This document shows positions 16,529 to 25,510 of a DNA stretch of 64,000 bases, in pieces. Source of the DNA: Chryseobacterium scophthalmum (GTDB lineage Bacteria; Bacteroidota; Bacteroidia; Flavobacteriales; Weeksellaceae); the NCBI RefSeq assembly GCF_900143185.1, contig NZ_FSRQ01000002.1, forward strand, positions 62,001-126,000. Reading direction: 5' to 3'. Under the pieces are notes generated by a model, which worked only from the letters and a program-made list of their open reading frames with translations, ran no database searches and was not told the DNA's origin. The stretch's first letter is position 1, and every line of letters begins with the position of its first letter. A program made the translations under genes and the position numbers.

Positions 16529-17479
16529 TTACTGAGGCTTAATGCTTACAAAATCTTTTGGTGCATTATTGAAATTAAGCTTCGTTTCTAAAGAAGATTT
16601 TATAAAAGAACTCAACTCATCAATGATTTTTTGCTTGAAAGTCGGCTTATAATAAATGATTTTAATTTCTCTGTAAGGGAAAGGTTTTTTAAATCTGTAA
16701 ACCTTGCCTTTTTGTTCTTCTGAAAGTTGATTTAAAGCTAGCTCAGGCAAAATACTGATCCCTCCCACTTTATCAACCATGTGTACCAAAGTCTGAATAT
16801 TGGATGCTAAGAAATCTAAATTTTTAGGCTTCAAAGTGTTTTCTTTTAAGTGGCAAATGTTTTCAAACTGATTTCTCAGACAGTTACCTTCTTCCAAAAG
16901 CCAAACTTTTTCTACATTCAGTTCTTCAGGAACGATAAATGTATTTTTCTTGTTTGCCTCAGTATCTGAACTGTAAATCATCAATTCTTCATTAAATAAG
17001 AAGTCCTGATAAAATTCGTTGGCATTATCATAAGGCGTAGAAATAATTCCGGCATCCAATTCACCTGCTTTTAAAGCTTTAATGATGTTATCCGTCGTCA
17101 TTTCCTTTACATTCATCTGAATTTTAGGATTATCCTGCAAAAAATGGAAAATTTCTGTTGGCAGAATGAACGAAGAAACGGTTGGAATTATTCCCAGATT
17201 AATGGTTCCTCCCAAAATATTATTTAATAAATTAGCCTTGTTTTTAAGCTCATTTACAGCCTCGATGATTACTTTAGCCTGGTCTATTATTTGCAGTCCT
17301 ACGTCGGTGGTTCTGATTGGATGAGTTGTTCTGTCAAAAACCTTTACATCCAGCTCATCTTCAAACTTCTGTATCATTGCACTTAATGTTGGCTGAGTAA
17401 TAAAACACGCTTGAGCGGCTTTACCAAAATGCTTATACTTATCTACAGCGATAAGATATTCCAATTGCTGAATGTTCAT
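16529..17479 (-). CDS. oxyR: OxyR-like LysR-family peroxide regulator
   Basis: The 316-residue protein has an N-terminal winged helix-turn-helix (AAQACFITQPTLSAMIQKFE, residues 21-40) and a LysR effector domain. Two cysteines at 200 and 209 (GNCLRNQFENIC) are at the spacing and position of the redox pair C199/C208 of E. coli OxyR, which forms a disulfide with peroxide and switches on catalase genes. It is divergent from katA across 107 bases, the classic oxyR-kat arrangement, so it very probably controls katA and itself from that gap. The pairing of cysteines plus context makes an OxyR assignment strong; binding sites were not identified. Confidence 0.92.
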   Translation of the reverse strand: MNIQQLEYLIAVDKYKHFGKAAQACFITQPTLSAMIQKFEDELDVKVFDRTTHPIRTTDVGLQIIDQAKVIIEAVNELKNKANLLNNILGGTINLGIIPTVSSFILPTEIFHFLQDNPKIQMNVKEMTTDNIIKALKAGELDAGIISTPYDNANEFYQDFLFNEELMIYSSDTEANKKNTFIVPEELNVEKVWLLEEGNCLRNQFENICHLKENTLKPKNLDFLASNIQTLVHMVDKVGGISILPELALNQLSEEQKGKVYRFKKPFPYREIKIIYYKPTFKQKIIDELSSFIKSSLETKLNFNNAPKDFVSIKPQ

Positions 17480-17514
17480 TTGATTAATATTATCTATGAC
17501 AAAGATATAACGTT

Positions 17515-17549
17515 TTTGGCAGAAGCCATTAAAAATTCAACTAAATTTG
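17515..17549 (+). promoter_or_regulatory. Probable katA promoter
   Basis: TTTG at 17515-17518 and TAAATTTG at 17542-17549, 23 bases apart, lie upstream of katA within the oxyR-katA gap. The long spacer would suit an activated promoter. Confidence 0.45.
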
Positions 17550-17586
17550 ATTCTGAAAAATGGAATGAATCTCAAATCATAACTAT

Positions 17587-19074
17587 ATGGATAATAAAAA
17601 ATTAACAACAAGCAGCGGAGCACCTTATTATGAACACCAGGATTCTCAAACAGTCGGAGCGCGTGGTCCGGTATTGTTACAAGATTTTATCTTACAGGAA
17701 AACCTTGCTCATTTTGTGAGAGAAAGAATTCCTGAAAGAATTGTTCATGCGAAAGGAAGCGGGGCTTACGGAAAATTTACAGTCACTCATGACATCTCAA
17801 AATATACAAAGGCTAAATTATTTTCTCAGGTAGGAAATTCATGTAAAATGTTTGCCCGTTTCTCTACCGTGGGTGGCGAAAAAGGAAGTGCAGATACGGC
17901 AAGAGACCCGAGAGGATTTGCTTTAAAATTTTACACAGAAGACGGAAATTGGGACTTAGTAGGAAATAATACGCCTGTTTTCTTTATTAAAGACGCTAAA
18001 AAATTTCCGGATTTTATACATACTCAAAAAAGAGTTCCAAAAACCAACCTGAAAAGCGCAACCATGATGTGGGACTTCTGGAGTTTAAATCCCGAATCGC
18101 TGCACCAGGTTCTTATTCTAATGTCTGATAGAGGTACACCTTATGGTTTTAGACACATGCACGGTTTTGGCTCTCATACTTTTTCGATGATTAACAGTGA
18201 AAATGAAAGAGTTTGGGTGAAGTTCCATTTTAAAACAAAACAGGGAATTAAAAACTTTACCGACGACGAGGCAACAAAAATGGCAGGAGAAAATCCTGAT
18301 TTTGCACAGGAAGACCTTTGTAATGCAATCGAAAACGGTGATTTCCCAAAATGGACAATGTACATGCAGGTAATGACCGAAGAACAGGCAAAAGAATTCA
18401 GATGGAATCCTTTCGACATCACTAAAGTTTGGTTTCAGGGAGATTTTCCTTTAATTGAAATTGGTGAAATGGAACTGAATGAAATTCCAGCAAATTATTT
18501 CGCTCATGTAGAACAGTCTACTTTCTCACCAAGCAATTTGATTAACGGAATCAGTTTTTCTCCAGACAAAATGCTTCAGGGAAGATTATTTTCTTACCCG
18601 GATGCACATCGATACAGAGTAGGTGTAAATTCTCATCAGCTTGAAGTAAACAGATGTCCGTTTGCAGTCAACAATTACCAAAGAGACGGCTTTATGGCAG
18701 ATTCAAGTGAATATCAGGATAAGCCAAACTATCATCCAAATAGTTTTGATGACATCCAACCAGATTCGTCTTATAAAAATTTCGAATATGAGCTAGACAG
18801 CAATCATGTTGCTAATTTCAACAGAAATGAAAATGACGACGATCACTACACTCAACCAGGACTTTTATATACAAAAGCAATGAATCAGGAGGACAGAGAA
18901 CACCTGGTAAACAACATCATAGGAAGCATGAAAGGAATTGACGGACCAAAAAAAGACGAGATTATCAACCGTCAAATATGTCATTTTTTCAGGGCAAATG
19001 TTGAGCTTGGCATGAAAGTGGCATCCAGTCTAAGTGTCAATATAGACGCCAACATGATGAATCATTTTAAGTAA
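17587..19074 (+). CDS. katA: Monofunctional haem catalase
   Basis: The 495-residue clade-3-sized catalase breaks hydrogen peroxide into water and oxygen. The catalytic histidine is H54 in RIVHAKGSGAYGKF; the distal Asn and following FFIKDAKKFPDFIH segment is present; the proximal haem ligand is Tyr337 in RLFSYPDAHRYRVG. Length is typical of small-subunit catalases, with no C-terminal flavodoxin-like domain. There is no signal peptide, so it is cytoplasmic. It is divergent from the OxyR-like gene and ends in a strong terminator, so it is monocistronic and probably peroxide-induced. Confidence 0.97.
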   Translation: MDNKKLTTSSGAPYYEHQDSQTVGARGPVLLQDFILQENLAHFVRERIPERIVHAKGSGAYGKFTVTHDISKYTKAKLFSQVGNSCKMFARFSTVGGEKGSADTARDPRGFALKFYTEDGNWDLVGNNTPVFFIKDAKKFPDFIHTQKRVPKTNLKSATMMWDFWSLNPESLHQVLILMSDRGTPYGFRHMHGFGSHTFSMINSENERVWVKFHFKTKQGIKNFTDDEATKMAGENPDFAQEDLCNAIENGDFPKWTMYMQVMTEEQAKEFRWNPFDITKVWFQGDFPLIEIGEMELNEIPANYFAHVEQSTFSPSNLINGISFSPDKMLQGRLFSYPDAHRYRVGVNSHQLEVNRCPFAVNNYQRDGFMADSSEYQDKPNYHPNSFDDIQPDSSYKNFEYELDSNHVANFNRNENDDDHYTQPGLLYTKAMNQEDREHLVNNIIGSMKGIDGPKKDEIINRQICHFFRANVELGMKVASSLSVNIDANMMNHFK

Positions 19075-19095
19075 ACTATTAAATAATAAACACTT

Positions 19096-19127
19096 AAAAG
19101 GGAAAAAAGTTAATTTTTTCCCTTTTT
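19096..19127 (+). terminator. katA terminator
   Basis: AAAAGGGAAAAAA pairs with TTTTTTCCCTTTT around a 5-base loop, ending in a T run, 22 bases after the katA stop. Confidence 0.88.
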
Positions 19128-19175
19128 ATTTGTAAAAAATTTTTAATTTGCAGGTTCTTAAAGATTAAGAGAATA

Positions 19176-19943
19176 ATGACTTACGAAAATATACTGCTAA
19201 AGAAAGAAGAAAAAACGGCTGTAATTACAATCAACAGACCTGAAAGTTTAAATGCATTGAATGCACAAACTATAAAAGAAATCAGTGCTGCATTGGATCA
19301 ATTACAATCTGATAATGAGGTAAGAGTAATTATTTTAACCGGAAGCGGAGAAAAATCGTTCGTTGCTGGTGCAGATATAAAAGAATTTAGTAACTTTAAT
19401 CAGGAAAAAGCAGAAGAATTAGCCAGAAACGGACAAAATATTCTTTTTGACAAGATAGAAAATCTGTCTAAACCGGTAATTGCAGCAGTAAATGGCTTCG
19501 CTTTAGGTGGAGGTTTAGAATTGGCAATGGCTTGCCACATCAGATATGCATCTGAAAATGCTAAACTGGGACTTCCTGAAGTAACTTTAGGTCTTATTCC
19601 GGGGTATGGAGGAACCCAAAGACTTCCAAAATTAGTAGGAAAAGGGATTGCGAATGAAATGATTTTCTCAGCAAAAATGATTCCTGCGCAAAAAGCAAAA
19701 GAAATTGGTTTGGTAAATGAAGTTTTCCCAATAGGTGAACTTCTTTCTAAAACAGAAGAATTGGCAAAAACAATTGCTAATAATTCTCCAATGGCAATTT
19801 CACGCGCTATTAAAGCAACCAATTTGTCTGATACCGATAAAGGTTTTGAAACCGAAATTAAATTTTTCGGCGAGCTTTTTGACTTAGAAGACAAAAAAGA
19901 AGGAGTTTCAGCTTTTATTGAAAAAAGAAAGCCTAACTTCTAA
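19176..19943 (+). CDS. Enoyl-CoA hydratase/isomerase family protein (crotonase)
   Basis: The 255-residue protein is a crotonase-fold enzyme. The oxyanion-hole segments are SFVAGADIKEF (about 64-74) and ALGGGLELAMACH (about 110-122). Both catalytic glutamates of true hydratases are present, in GGGLELAMACH and in LGLPEVTLGLIPGYGGTQRL, supporting hydration of 2-enoyl-CoA in beta-oxidation or butanoyl-CoA metabolism rather than an isomerase. No other beta-oxidation gene is adjacent. The next gene, a dCMP deaminase, starts 32 bases on, so these probably share a transcript that runs on to xerD and the NUDIX gene. Confidence 0.92.
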   Translation: MTYENILLKKEEKTAVITINRPESLNALNAQTIKEISAALDQLQSDNEVRVIILTGSGEKSFVAGADIKEFSNFNQEKAEELARNGQNILFDKIENLSKPVIAAVNGFALGGGLELAMACHIRYASENAKLGLPEVTLGLIPGYGGTQRLPKLVGKGIANEMIFSAKMIPAQKAKEIGLVNEVFPIGELLSKTEELAKTIANNSPMAISRAIKATNLSDTDKGFETEIKFFGELFDLEDKKEGVSAFIEKRKPNF

Positions 19944-19975
19944 TATACCAACACAAATTATTTCGAAAACAACCG

Positions 19976-20407
19976 ATGCAGAAGTATAATAAGTTTGACA
20001 AAGCTTATCTAAAAATGGCTCAGGAATGGGCAAAACTTTCCTACTGTGAAAGAAAACAAGTAGGAGCTCTTATTGTAAAAGATAGGATGATTATTTCAGA
20101 TGGATACAATGGTACTCCGTCAGGATCTGAGAACTGCTGTGAAGACGAAACCGGGAAAACCCATTGGTACGTTTTACACGCAGAAGCAAATGCAATTTTG
20201 AAATTGGCAGGTTCTACACAATCTGCCCGAGGTGCAACTTTGTACCTTACTTTATCTCCCTGTAAAGAATGCAGCAAGCTAATTTTACAGGCAGGAATTT
20301 CAAAACTGGTCTACATTAATGCTTACTCAGATGATGAGGGAATTGCTTTTTTAAAAGAACACCAAATTGAAATAATACAGGTTTCAGAAAATGAGTTAAA
20401 AATTTAA
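19976..20407 (+). CDS. dCMP deaminase family protein
   Basis: The 143-residue zinc-dependent cytidine/deoxycytidylate deaminase has the zinc and catalytic motif HAEANAIL (about residues 59-66) and PCKECSKLI (about 93-101). An additional Cys/His-rich stretch with SENCCEDETGKTHW lies between, as in dCMP deaminases and ComEB-like proteins. It would supply dUMP for thymidylate synthesis. Position between a crotonase and xerD gives no functional link; the close spacing suggests shared transcription only. Confidence 0.9.
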   Translation: MQKYNKFDKAYLKMAQEWAKLSYCERKQVGALIVKDRMIISDGYNGTPSGSENCCEDETGKTHWYVLHAEANAILKLAGSTQSARGATLYLTLSPCKECSKLILQAGISKLVYINAYSDDEGIAFLKEHQIEIIQVSENELKI

Positions 20408-20422
20408 AAAAAACACAACACG

Positions 20423-21334
20423 ATGACTTGGGATGAAAAAATTAAAGATTTTGAAATCTTTCTACGTTTTGAAAGAAATTTTTCAGAAAACACACTCGAC
20501 GCTTATATCCGCGACATTAAAAAACTTAAAGATTACGCAGTAGGAGACCTCGAAAATACAGGTCCTGAAAAGATTACGTATGATAATCTTCAGGAATATA
20601 TTTTCAAACTATCTAAACAGAAGTTCAGCGAACGATCACAAGCAAGATGGATATCCTCCATTAAAGCTTTCTTCAGATATTTACTGGAAGACGAAATTCG
20701 TCATGATAATCCGTCAACATTGTTGGAAGGTCCTAAGTTAGGTTTATATTTACCCGATACATTAAGCCTTGCCGATATTGAAAAAATCATCGAAGCTATT
20801 GAAAGAGGTTCAGATTTAGGTAAAAGAAATCACTGCATTATTGAAGTACTTTATGGATGCGGACTTAGAGTTTCTGAATTGATTGATGTTAAAATTTCTA
20901 ATATCAATTTTAAAGAAAACTACATTAAAGTTATCGGAAAGGGTAACAAAACACGCTTCGTACCTTTAGCTCAATACACTGCAAAATTTTTGAAAGAATA
21001 CATCACTGAAGTACGTTCTAAAAGTAAAGTGAACAAAAAGCATGAAGACACTCTTTTTCTTAACAGTAGAGGAACTTCAATGTCTCGCGTGATTGTATTT
21101 ATTATTATTAAAGAATTAACAGATAAAGCGGGAGTAAGTAAGAAAATCTCTCCGCACACATTCAGACATTCGTTTGCTACGCATTTGTTGCAAAACGGAG
21201 CTGATTTGCGTTATATTCAGGAAATGTTGGGACATTCAAGCATTACAACAACCGGAATTTATACTCATTTAAAAACAGAAGAACTTCGGGATGTGATACT
21301 AAATTATCACCCGAGAAACTCTAATATTGCTTAA
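20423..21334 (+). CDS. xerD: Site-specific tyrosine recombinase XerD-like
   Basis: The 303-residue recombinase has an N-terminal SAM-like core-binding domain (residues 7-90) and a C-terminal catalytic domain with the full set of active residues: Arg in YGCGLRVSEL, Lys in GKGNKTRFVP, HTFRH, GHSSI and the nucleophile Tyr in TTTGIYTH. It is of chromosomal XerC/XerD type, which resolves chromosome dimers at dif with FtsK; no attachment site, integrase-like N-terminal extension or mobile cargo is next to it, so this is not an element integrase. No dif-like site was identified in the window. The stop overlaps the NUDIX start by one base. Confidence 0.92.
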   Translation: MTWDEKIKDFEIFLRFERNFSENTLDAYIRDIKKLKDYAVGDLENTGPEKITYDNLQEYIFKLSKQKFSERSQARWISSIKAFFRYLLEDEIRHDNPSTLLEGPKLGLYLPDTLSLADIEKIIEAIERGSDLGKRNHCIIEVLYGCGLRVSELIDVKISNINFKENYIKVIGKGNKTRFVPLAQYTAKFLKEYITEVRSKSKVNKKHEDTLFLNSRGTSMSRVIVFIIIKELTDKAGVSKKISPHTFRHSFATHLLQNGADLRYIQEMLGHSSITTTGIYTHLKTEELRDVILNYHPRNSNIA

Positions 21335-21852
21335 TGAAAATATTAAAATTTTGTCCGAATTGCGGAAATGAAACCCTCAATTGGGACGGAGAAAAAAAAT
21401 GGAGCTGCGCTGAGTGCAGCTTCACTTTGTATAATAATGTTGCAGGAGCTGTTGCTGTAGTAATTCGCTGTGGAAATGAAATCTATTTAACCCGAAGAAA
21501 TCAGGAGCCTAAGAAAGGAAAACTGGATTTAGCCGGAGGATTTGTAGACCCGAGAGAAAGCGCAGAAAACACTTGCAAAAGGGAACTTTTTGAGGAACTT
21601 CAGCTTGAAATTGATATTAAAAATCTAAAATATCTAACGAGTCTTCCCAATGTATATCAATACAAAGAAATTGATTATAATACAATTGATTTGTTTTATG
21701 AATATCGTGTTTCTGAGAAGTTTGCAGTGAATATAGAATTGTCTGAGATTTCAGAAACCCAATGGATTCCAATTTCTGAAATTAACCTTGACGATATTGC
21801 TTTTGATTCTCAGAAGAAATTCTTTGAACAGTATTTAAAAGATTTTAATTAG
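21334..21852 (+). CDS. Zinc-ribbon NUDIX hydrolase
   Basis: The 172-residue protein has an N-terminal zinc ribbon of two CxxC pairs (CPNCGNE and CAECSF, residues 7-29) followed by the NUDIX fold. The Nudix box is GGFVDPRESAENTCKRELFE, then ELQL, at about 68-91, with all metal-binding glutamates. This architecture is like that of small NudC-related or ADP-sugar pyrophosphatase proteins; the exact substrate cannot be told. It is translationally coupled to xerD by a TAATG overlap and convergent with the haem-binding protein gene, only 9 bases away. Confidence 0.88.
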   Translation: MKILKFCPNCGNETLNWDGEKKWSCAECSFTLYNNVAGAVAVVIRCGNEIYLTRRNQEPKKGKLDLAGGFVDPRESAENTCKRELFEELQLEIDIKNLKYLTSLPNVYQYKEIDYNTIDLFYEYRVSEKFAVNIELSEISETQWIPISEINLDDIAFDSQKKFFEQYLKDFN

Positions 21853-21861
21853 AAGTATTTT

Positions 21862-22320
21862 CTAGTATTTTTTAGAATCTAAAATTCCTTTAAAATAATT
21901 ATTTAAAAGCAATCTTTCTTCTTTAGAAAGGTTGGCTTCCGGGTGATAAACAATATAAGCAGGCATCGGCATTACTTTGCTTTCAATAGTCTGCATAGAG
22001 TGCTTAAGCATATTCTGCTTTAAATCTTTATTGTAACTTCCCCAAACGGAAAAATTAAGATGCTCTCTACCATCATTGACATGGCTTTTCACCGACCAGG
22101 AAAACGGAGCTATATAAGCATATTTAGGATAAACCGTTTCATCGGAATGACAATCGTAGCAAGCATTTTTCAATAATGCAGCAACTTTTGGCGGCGTATT
22201 TTCAACCTTAACAAAATTTTTGTTTTGATCTACAGGCTTATTTACTTTATCAACCGGGATAAATTGGATGATTGCAAAACCTACCAAACACCAAAAAATT
22301 ATCTTCTTAAACTTCTGCAT
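21862..22320 (-). CDS. Haem-binding domain protein (cytochrome c-like)
   Basis: The 152-residue protein has an N-terminal hydrophobic anchor (IIFWCLVGFAIIQFIP, about residues 6-21) and one CxxCH haem-attachment motif in KNACYDCHSDETVYP (about 52-66), followed by AYIAPFSWSVKSHVNDGREH. This is the pattern of the Haem_bd family of short membrane-attached c-type cytochromes in Bacteroidota. MPMPAYIVYHPEA near the end contains methionines and a His that may give a second axial ligand. It begins in a TAATG overlap with the upstream lipoprotein gene, so the two are coupled. Confidence 0.85.
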   Translation of the reverse strand: MQKFKKIIFWCLVGFAIIQFIPVDKVNKPVDQNKNFVKVENTPPKVAALLKNACYDCHSDETVYPKYAYIAPFSWSVKSHVNDGREHLNFSVWGSYNKDLKQNMLKHSMQTIESKVMPMPAYIVYHPEANLSKEERLLLNNYFKGILDSKKY

Positions 22321-24095
22321 TATCTTCTTAATTCAAGATTTCTATTCGTTCCTCTAGTTCCAGAATTGTTATTCTGAATTGAAGAATTATTTGTTGGGTT
22401 TGTTGTCGATTTATTCTCGTTAGACTGAGCTTTTGTAGCACTTGTAACTGTTCCGAATTTACTGATATCAAGTACTTTTGTATCTTTTAGATCCCAGGTT
22501 TCTCTTGAAGTCCATAAAGGTCGAATAACCGCAGTCTTATAGTAAGTATAAGAATCTTCTGCAAAAGTAGACGTTTCAAAATCTGCAGGATCCCAATATC
22601 CGTTTTCATTATTATCAACCAAGATCCGGATAATATATTCTGCCGGTTTCAATACATCAAATGTAACCGTATTTCCGCTTGTATATACTTGATAAATTGC
22701 TTTTTCTGAAGAATCTAAAAGTTGGAGCCAATATTTTTTAGTCGGAGCATTTTCCAATGTAATTGACAGATTTCCATAATTTTCAATCTTATCAATTTCA
22801 AAATCGAAACGTTTCGACTCAGAATTTTTTTCATAATAAGAAGAAATTGTCGTTTTTGGAATCGTCAACTGATATTTCTTTCCGGAAATGAAATCTGATG
22901 TTATTAAAATCTGATAAGGATTGGTCTCTGATATTTTTGCAGTAAACGGTTGTACCGTTGTACTGTCAATCTTTAAAGTCCATTTTTCCGGATTAATTTT
23001 GTCGATAAGGTAAGTGGATGAAATTTTGAAAGCAGTTTTCGGAGGCAATAAAGCCCCACCATTTTCGCTAATAACATCCATCACATTCTTCTTATTGTAT
23101 TTATAAAAAGAAACAACAGTATCCTGCTTTGTTCCAGTGTCGTAGCTGAACTCCAATTTTTCGTTCACAGTTTGCCCAACATCACTTTTTACCGCATCAA
23201 ACCAAATCTTCACAGAATCTGATTTTGGCTTATGCGTCACTTTGATGTCTTTTAATTTTTCGCTTACCGAAAGTACTTTTACCTCTTCAGGATTCCCTTC
23301 AAAAGTCATCAAAATTCCTCCCGGCATTTCTTTTAACTCAGGGTTTTTAAACGGCTTTTTAGACGGAAATAATTTTAGATTTAATCCGGAAATAGATTTT
23401 TCAACAACAACAGTGTCTTTTTGAAATGCTATTTTTTCTTTTCCAGGATTGTAAATTGAGTTTTCGTTGTCGTCATCAAAAGCAATAATCTTGTATTTTC
23501 CTTTGGCAAGATAATTTAGTTCATAATATCCGTCATCATCTACTTTGGTGATGTAATATGGCTTCTGTTTATAATCCATACTGTCTTTCAGCTGATAAAG
23601 ACCAACCACCATTTTGTTATCAGAGCTGCTTTTCTTTTTTAAAGCTAATGCATCTGTCACCACTCCACTGATGTATAAATCATCAAGCTTTTCGCCTGTA
23701 GAAAAAGCAAAATTATAATATCTCAAGACATTACCTTCGCTGTTATCAACGATTGCATTTCCAAAATTGAAATTATAAGTTGTGTTTGCCTGTAAAGTAT
23801 CTGTCCATTGAATCACCATATATTTATTGGCAATATTCGAAGGGAGAATTCTTTTGATATTCTTTATAGGTGGCGAAATATTAAGATTTTTATTAATATC
23901 CTTTAAAGTAATATATTCATTAAAATCAATACGTAATTCTTTGATATCTCTTCTCACATTGACTCTTGCGGAATCTATATTTGAACCTATAGCTTCAGGA
24001 GCCAAAGTATCTTTAAGACCTCCGATTGGTGAGCCTACTCTTGCACAAGACTGTACAAGAATTCCGATGATGAATAAAAGAAGAAATCTTTTCAT
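22320..24095 (-). CDS. Ig-like-domain lipoprotein
   Basis: Starting at 24095 (MKRFLLL) gives 591 residues; an upstream in-frame ATG at 24131 would add 12 residues and hide the lipoprotein signal. The lipobox is LVQSC with the modified Cys at about residue 17. The N-terminal region (RIDFNEYITLKDINKNLNIS, then PPIKNI and TTYNFNFGNAIVDNSEGN) is a bacterial Ig-like domain widespread in Bacteroidota lipoproteins; further beta-sandwich repeats follow and the tail is a low-complexity Ser/Asn/Thr stretch. It is probably anchored in the outer membrane. Function unknown. It lies between a serine hydrolase lipoprotein and the haem-binding protein in one run. Confidence 0.82.
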   Translation of the reverse strand: MKRFLLLFIIGILVQSCARVGSPIGGLKDTLAPEAIGSNIDSARVNVRRDIKELRIDFNEYITLKDINKNLNISPPIKNIKRILPSNIANKYMVIQWTDTLQANTTYNFNFGNAIVDNSEGNVLRYYNFAFSTGEKLDDLYISGVVTDALALKKKSSSDNKMVVGLYQLKDSMDYKQKPYYITKVDDDGYYELNYLAKGKYKIIAFDDDNENSIYNPGKEKIAFQKDTVVVEKSISGLNLKLFPSKKPFKNPELKEMPGGILMTFEGNPEEVKVLSVSEKLKDIKVTHKPKSDSVKIWFDAVKSDVGQTVNEKLEFSYDTGTKQDTVVSFYKYNKKNVMDVISENGGALLPPKTAFKISSTYLIDKINPEKWTLKIDSTTVQPFTAKISETNPYQILITSDFISGKKYQLTIPKTTISSYYEKNSESKRFDFEIDKIENYGNLSITLENAPTKKYWLQLLDSSEKAIYQVYTSGNTVTFDVLKPAEYIIRILVDNNENGYWDPADFETSTFAEDSYTYYKTAVIRPLWTSRETWDLKDTKVLDISKFGTVTSATKAQSNENKSTTNPTNNSSIQNNNSGTRGTNRNLELRR

Positions 24096-24120
24096 GAAAT
24101 TATTTGAGCAAAAATAAACA

Positions 24121-25383
24121 TTATTCTCCAAAAACCTCAGTTCCTGTTTTCAAAGTATCCTGGTTATCATTCATAATGCTGTGAAGCTTATCTTTCTGAG
24201 GTGGAAAATCTTCGAAAAGACCCGACAAAGCCAAAGCCGAGTAAACTCTTCCCGAATATTTGTTTCCTATAGCAATAATGGTCACTTTTGATTTTAAAAG
24301 ATGGGCAAAAACAGAATTTGTCCCGTGCCACCAACCGTTGTGGTAGGTTAGTTTTTCTCCGTTATCAAAAATTTTCATTCTAAAACCCAATCCGTAATTA
24401 TTTTGACCTGCTTTTTCATTGCTGTAAGGCGCAAAAACCATTTGCATCAATTCCGGCTTTAAAAAATCTTTTGAAAACATTGCTTTTGAAAAATTAAAAA
24501 GATCTCTTGGTGTAGTATAAACATTTTTATCACCATAAATAAGGTCTAATCGGTCTAAAGGATACAGCTTATTTCCACCAAAATAAAATGACTGGGATGC
24601 TGTAGGAATATCTTTTTCCTGAAAAATATACGTATTCGTCATTTTCAGCGGAGTGAAAACCATTTCCTTCATTGCTTGTGGAAAAGGAGTTTTCGTAATT
24701 TTCTCAATCAGCAAAGCCAAAAGAGCAAAATTGGTATTGCAATACATAAATCCTGTATCGGTATCTCTCGCCAATTCAGGTTTGTATTTGATGATCATAT
24801 TCAAAACATCCTGATTGGTAATATAAGTTTTAGAAAGTTCTGCAGGAGCAGGTTGAATTTTAGTAATAAAATATTCGTATTTCGGCAGTCCGCTTCTTTG
24901 GTCTAATAAAGTCTGAACCGTCACATTAGGATAAGGAAATGCAGGGAAAAACTGTGTTAAATGGTCTGTCAATTTTATTTTTCCAGCTTCAATTAACTTC
25001 ATCATTGCCATTGCCGTCAATGTTTTTGAAACTGAAGCAACATGCAATGCCGTATTTTGATTTATAGGATTTTGATTTCCTTCTCGTGCAAAACCTCTGT
25101 AATTTTCATATAAAATCTGATCTCCTTGTGCGACCAAGAAACTTCCACTTAAATTACCTCTTTCCCAAACCTTTTTATAATACTGGTCGATATAATTTAC
25201 GGCATAATCTTTATCAACAAGATTGAAATCTCCTGAAGCAAAAACCTTAGTTAAATCTACATTTCCATAGTTGGGAAGATTGGTTGTAGATTCTGCTGTT
25301 GCAGAATTATTTTCAGATTTGTTTTTACAGGAAAATAGAAATAAAAATATGGTGGTAACTAGTACGAGGTTAAGCTTCTTCAT
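24121..25383 (-). CDS. Serine hydrolase lipoprotein, beta-lactamase/class C family
   Basis: With the start at 25383 (MKKLNLV) the product has 420 residues; the upstream ATG at 25446 adds 21 residues before the signal and is unlikely. Lipobox LFLFSC puts the lipidated Cys at 19. The catalytic SxxK is S117-V-S-K120 (HVASVSKTLT), the Tyr motif is YCNTN, and a HNGWWHGTN block corresponds to the third motif (KTG/HxG) of the family. Members are penicillin-binding-like carboxypeptidases, esterases or beta-lactamases; this one is not a recognisable AmpC. It is anchored in the envelope and likely acts on peptides or esters in the periplasm. Confidence 0.88.
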   Translation of the reverse strand: MKKLNLVLVTTIFLFLFSCKNKSENNSATAESTTNLPNYGNVDLTKVFASGDFNLVDKDYAVNYIDQYYKKVWERGNLSGSFLVAQGDQILYENYRGFAREGNQNPINQNTALHVASVSKTLTAMAMMKLIEAGKIKLTDHLTQFFPAFPYPNVTVQTLLDQRSGLPKYEYFITKIQPAPAELSKTYITNQDVLNMIIKYKPELARDTDTGFMYCNTNFALLALLIEKITKTPFPQAMKEMVFTPLKMTNTYIFQEKDIPTASQSFYFGGNKLYPLDRLDLIYGDKNVYTTPRDLFNFSKAMFSKDFLKPELMQMVFAPYSNEKAGQNNYGLGFRMKIFDNGEKLTYHNGWWHGTNSVFAHLLKSKVTIIAIGNKYSGRVYSALALSGLFEDFPPQKDKLHSIMNDNQDTLKTGTEVFGE

Positions 25384-25510
25384 GGGTTCAAAAAATGAAC
25401 GGCAATTTAATAAAACTCCATTCAAATATGAAAAGGCGATTGTCAATTATGAATTATTTAACATAAAAATTCACACCTTAAATGAGTAATCTAATTCGTT
25501 GATTTTTGAA

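Noticed and set aside
19400..19894. Minus-strand 164-codon open frame inside the crotonase gene
   Set aside because: It is fully antisense to a well-conserved enzyme and its translation looks like a shadow of that frame, with no motif.
20423..21334. xerD as the integrase of a mobile element
   Set aside because: XerC/D-type layout, housekeeping neighbours, no direct repeats, no tRNA target and no cargo genes; it is chromosomal.
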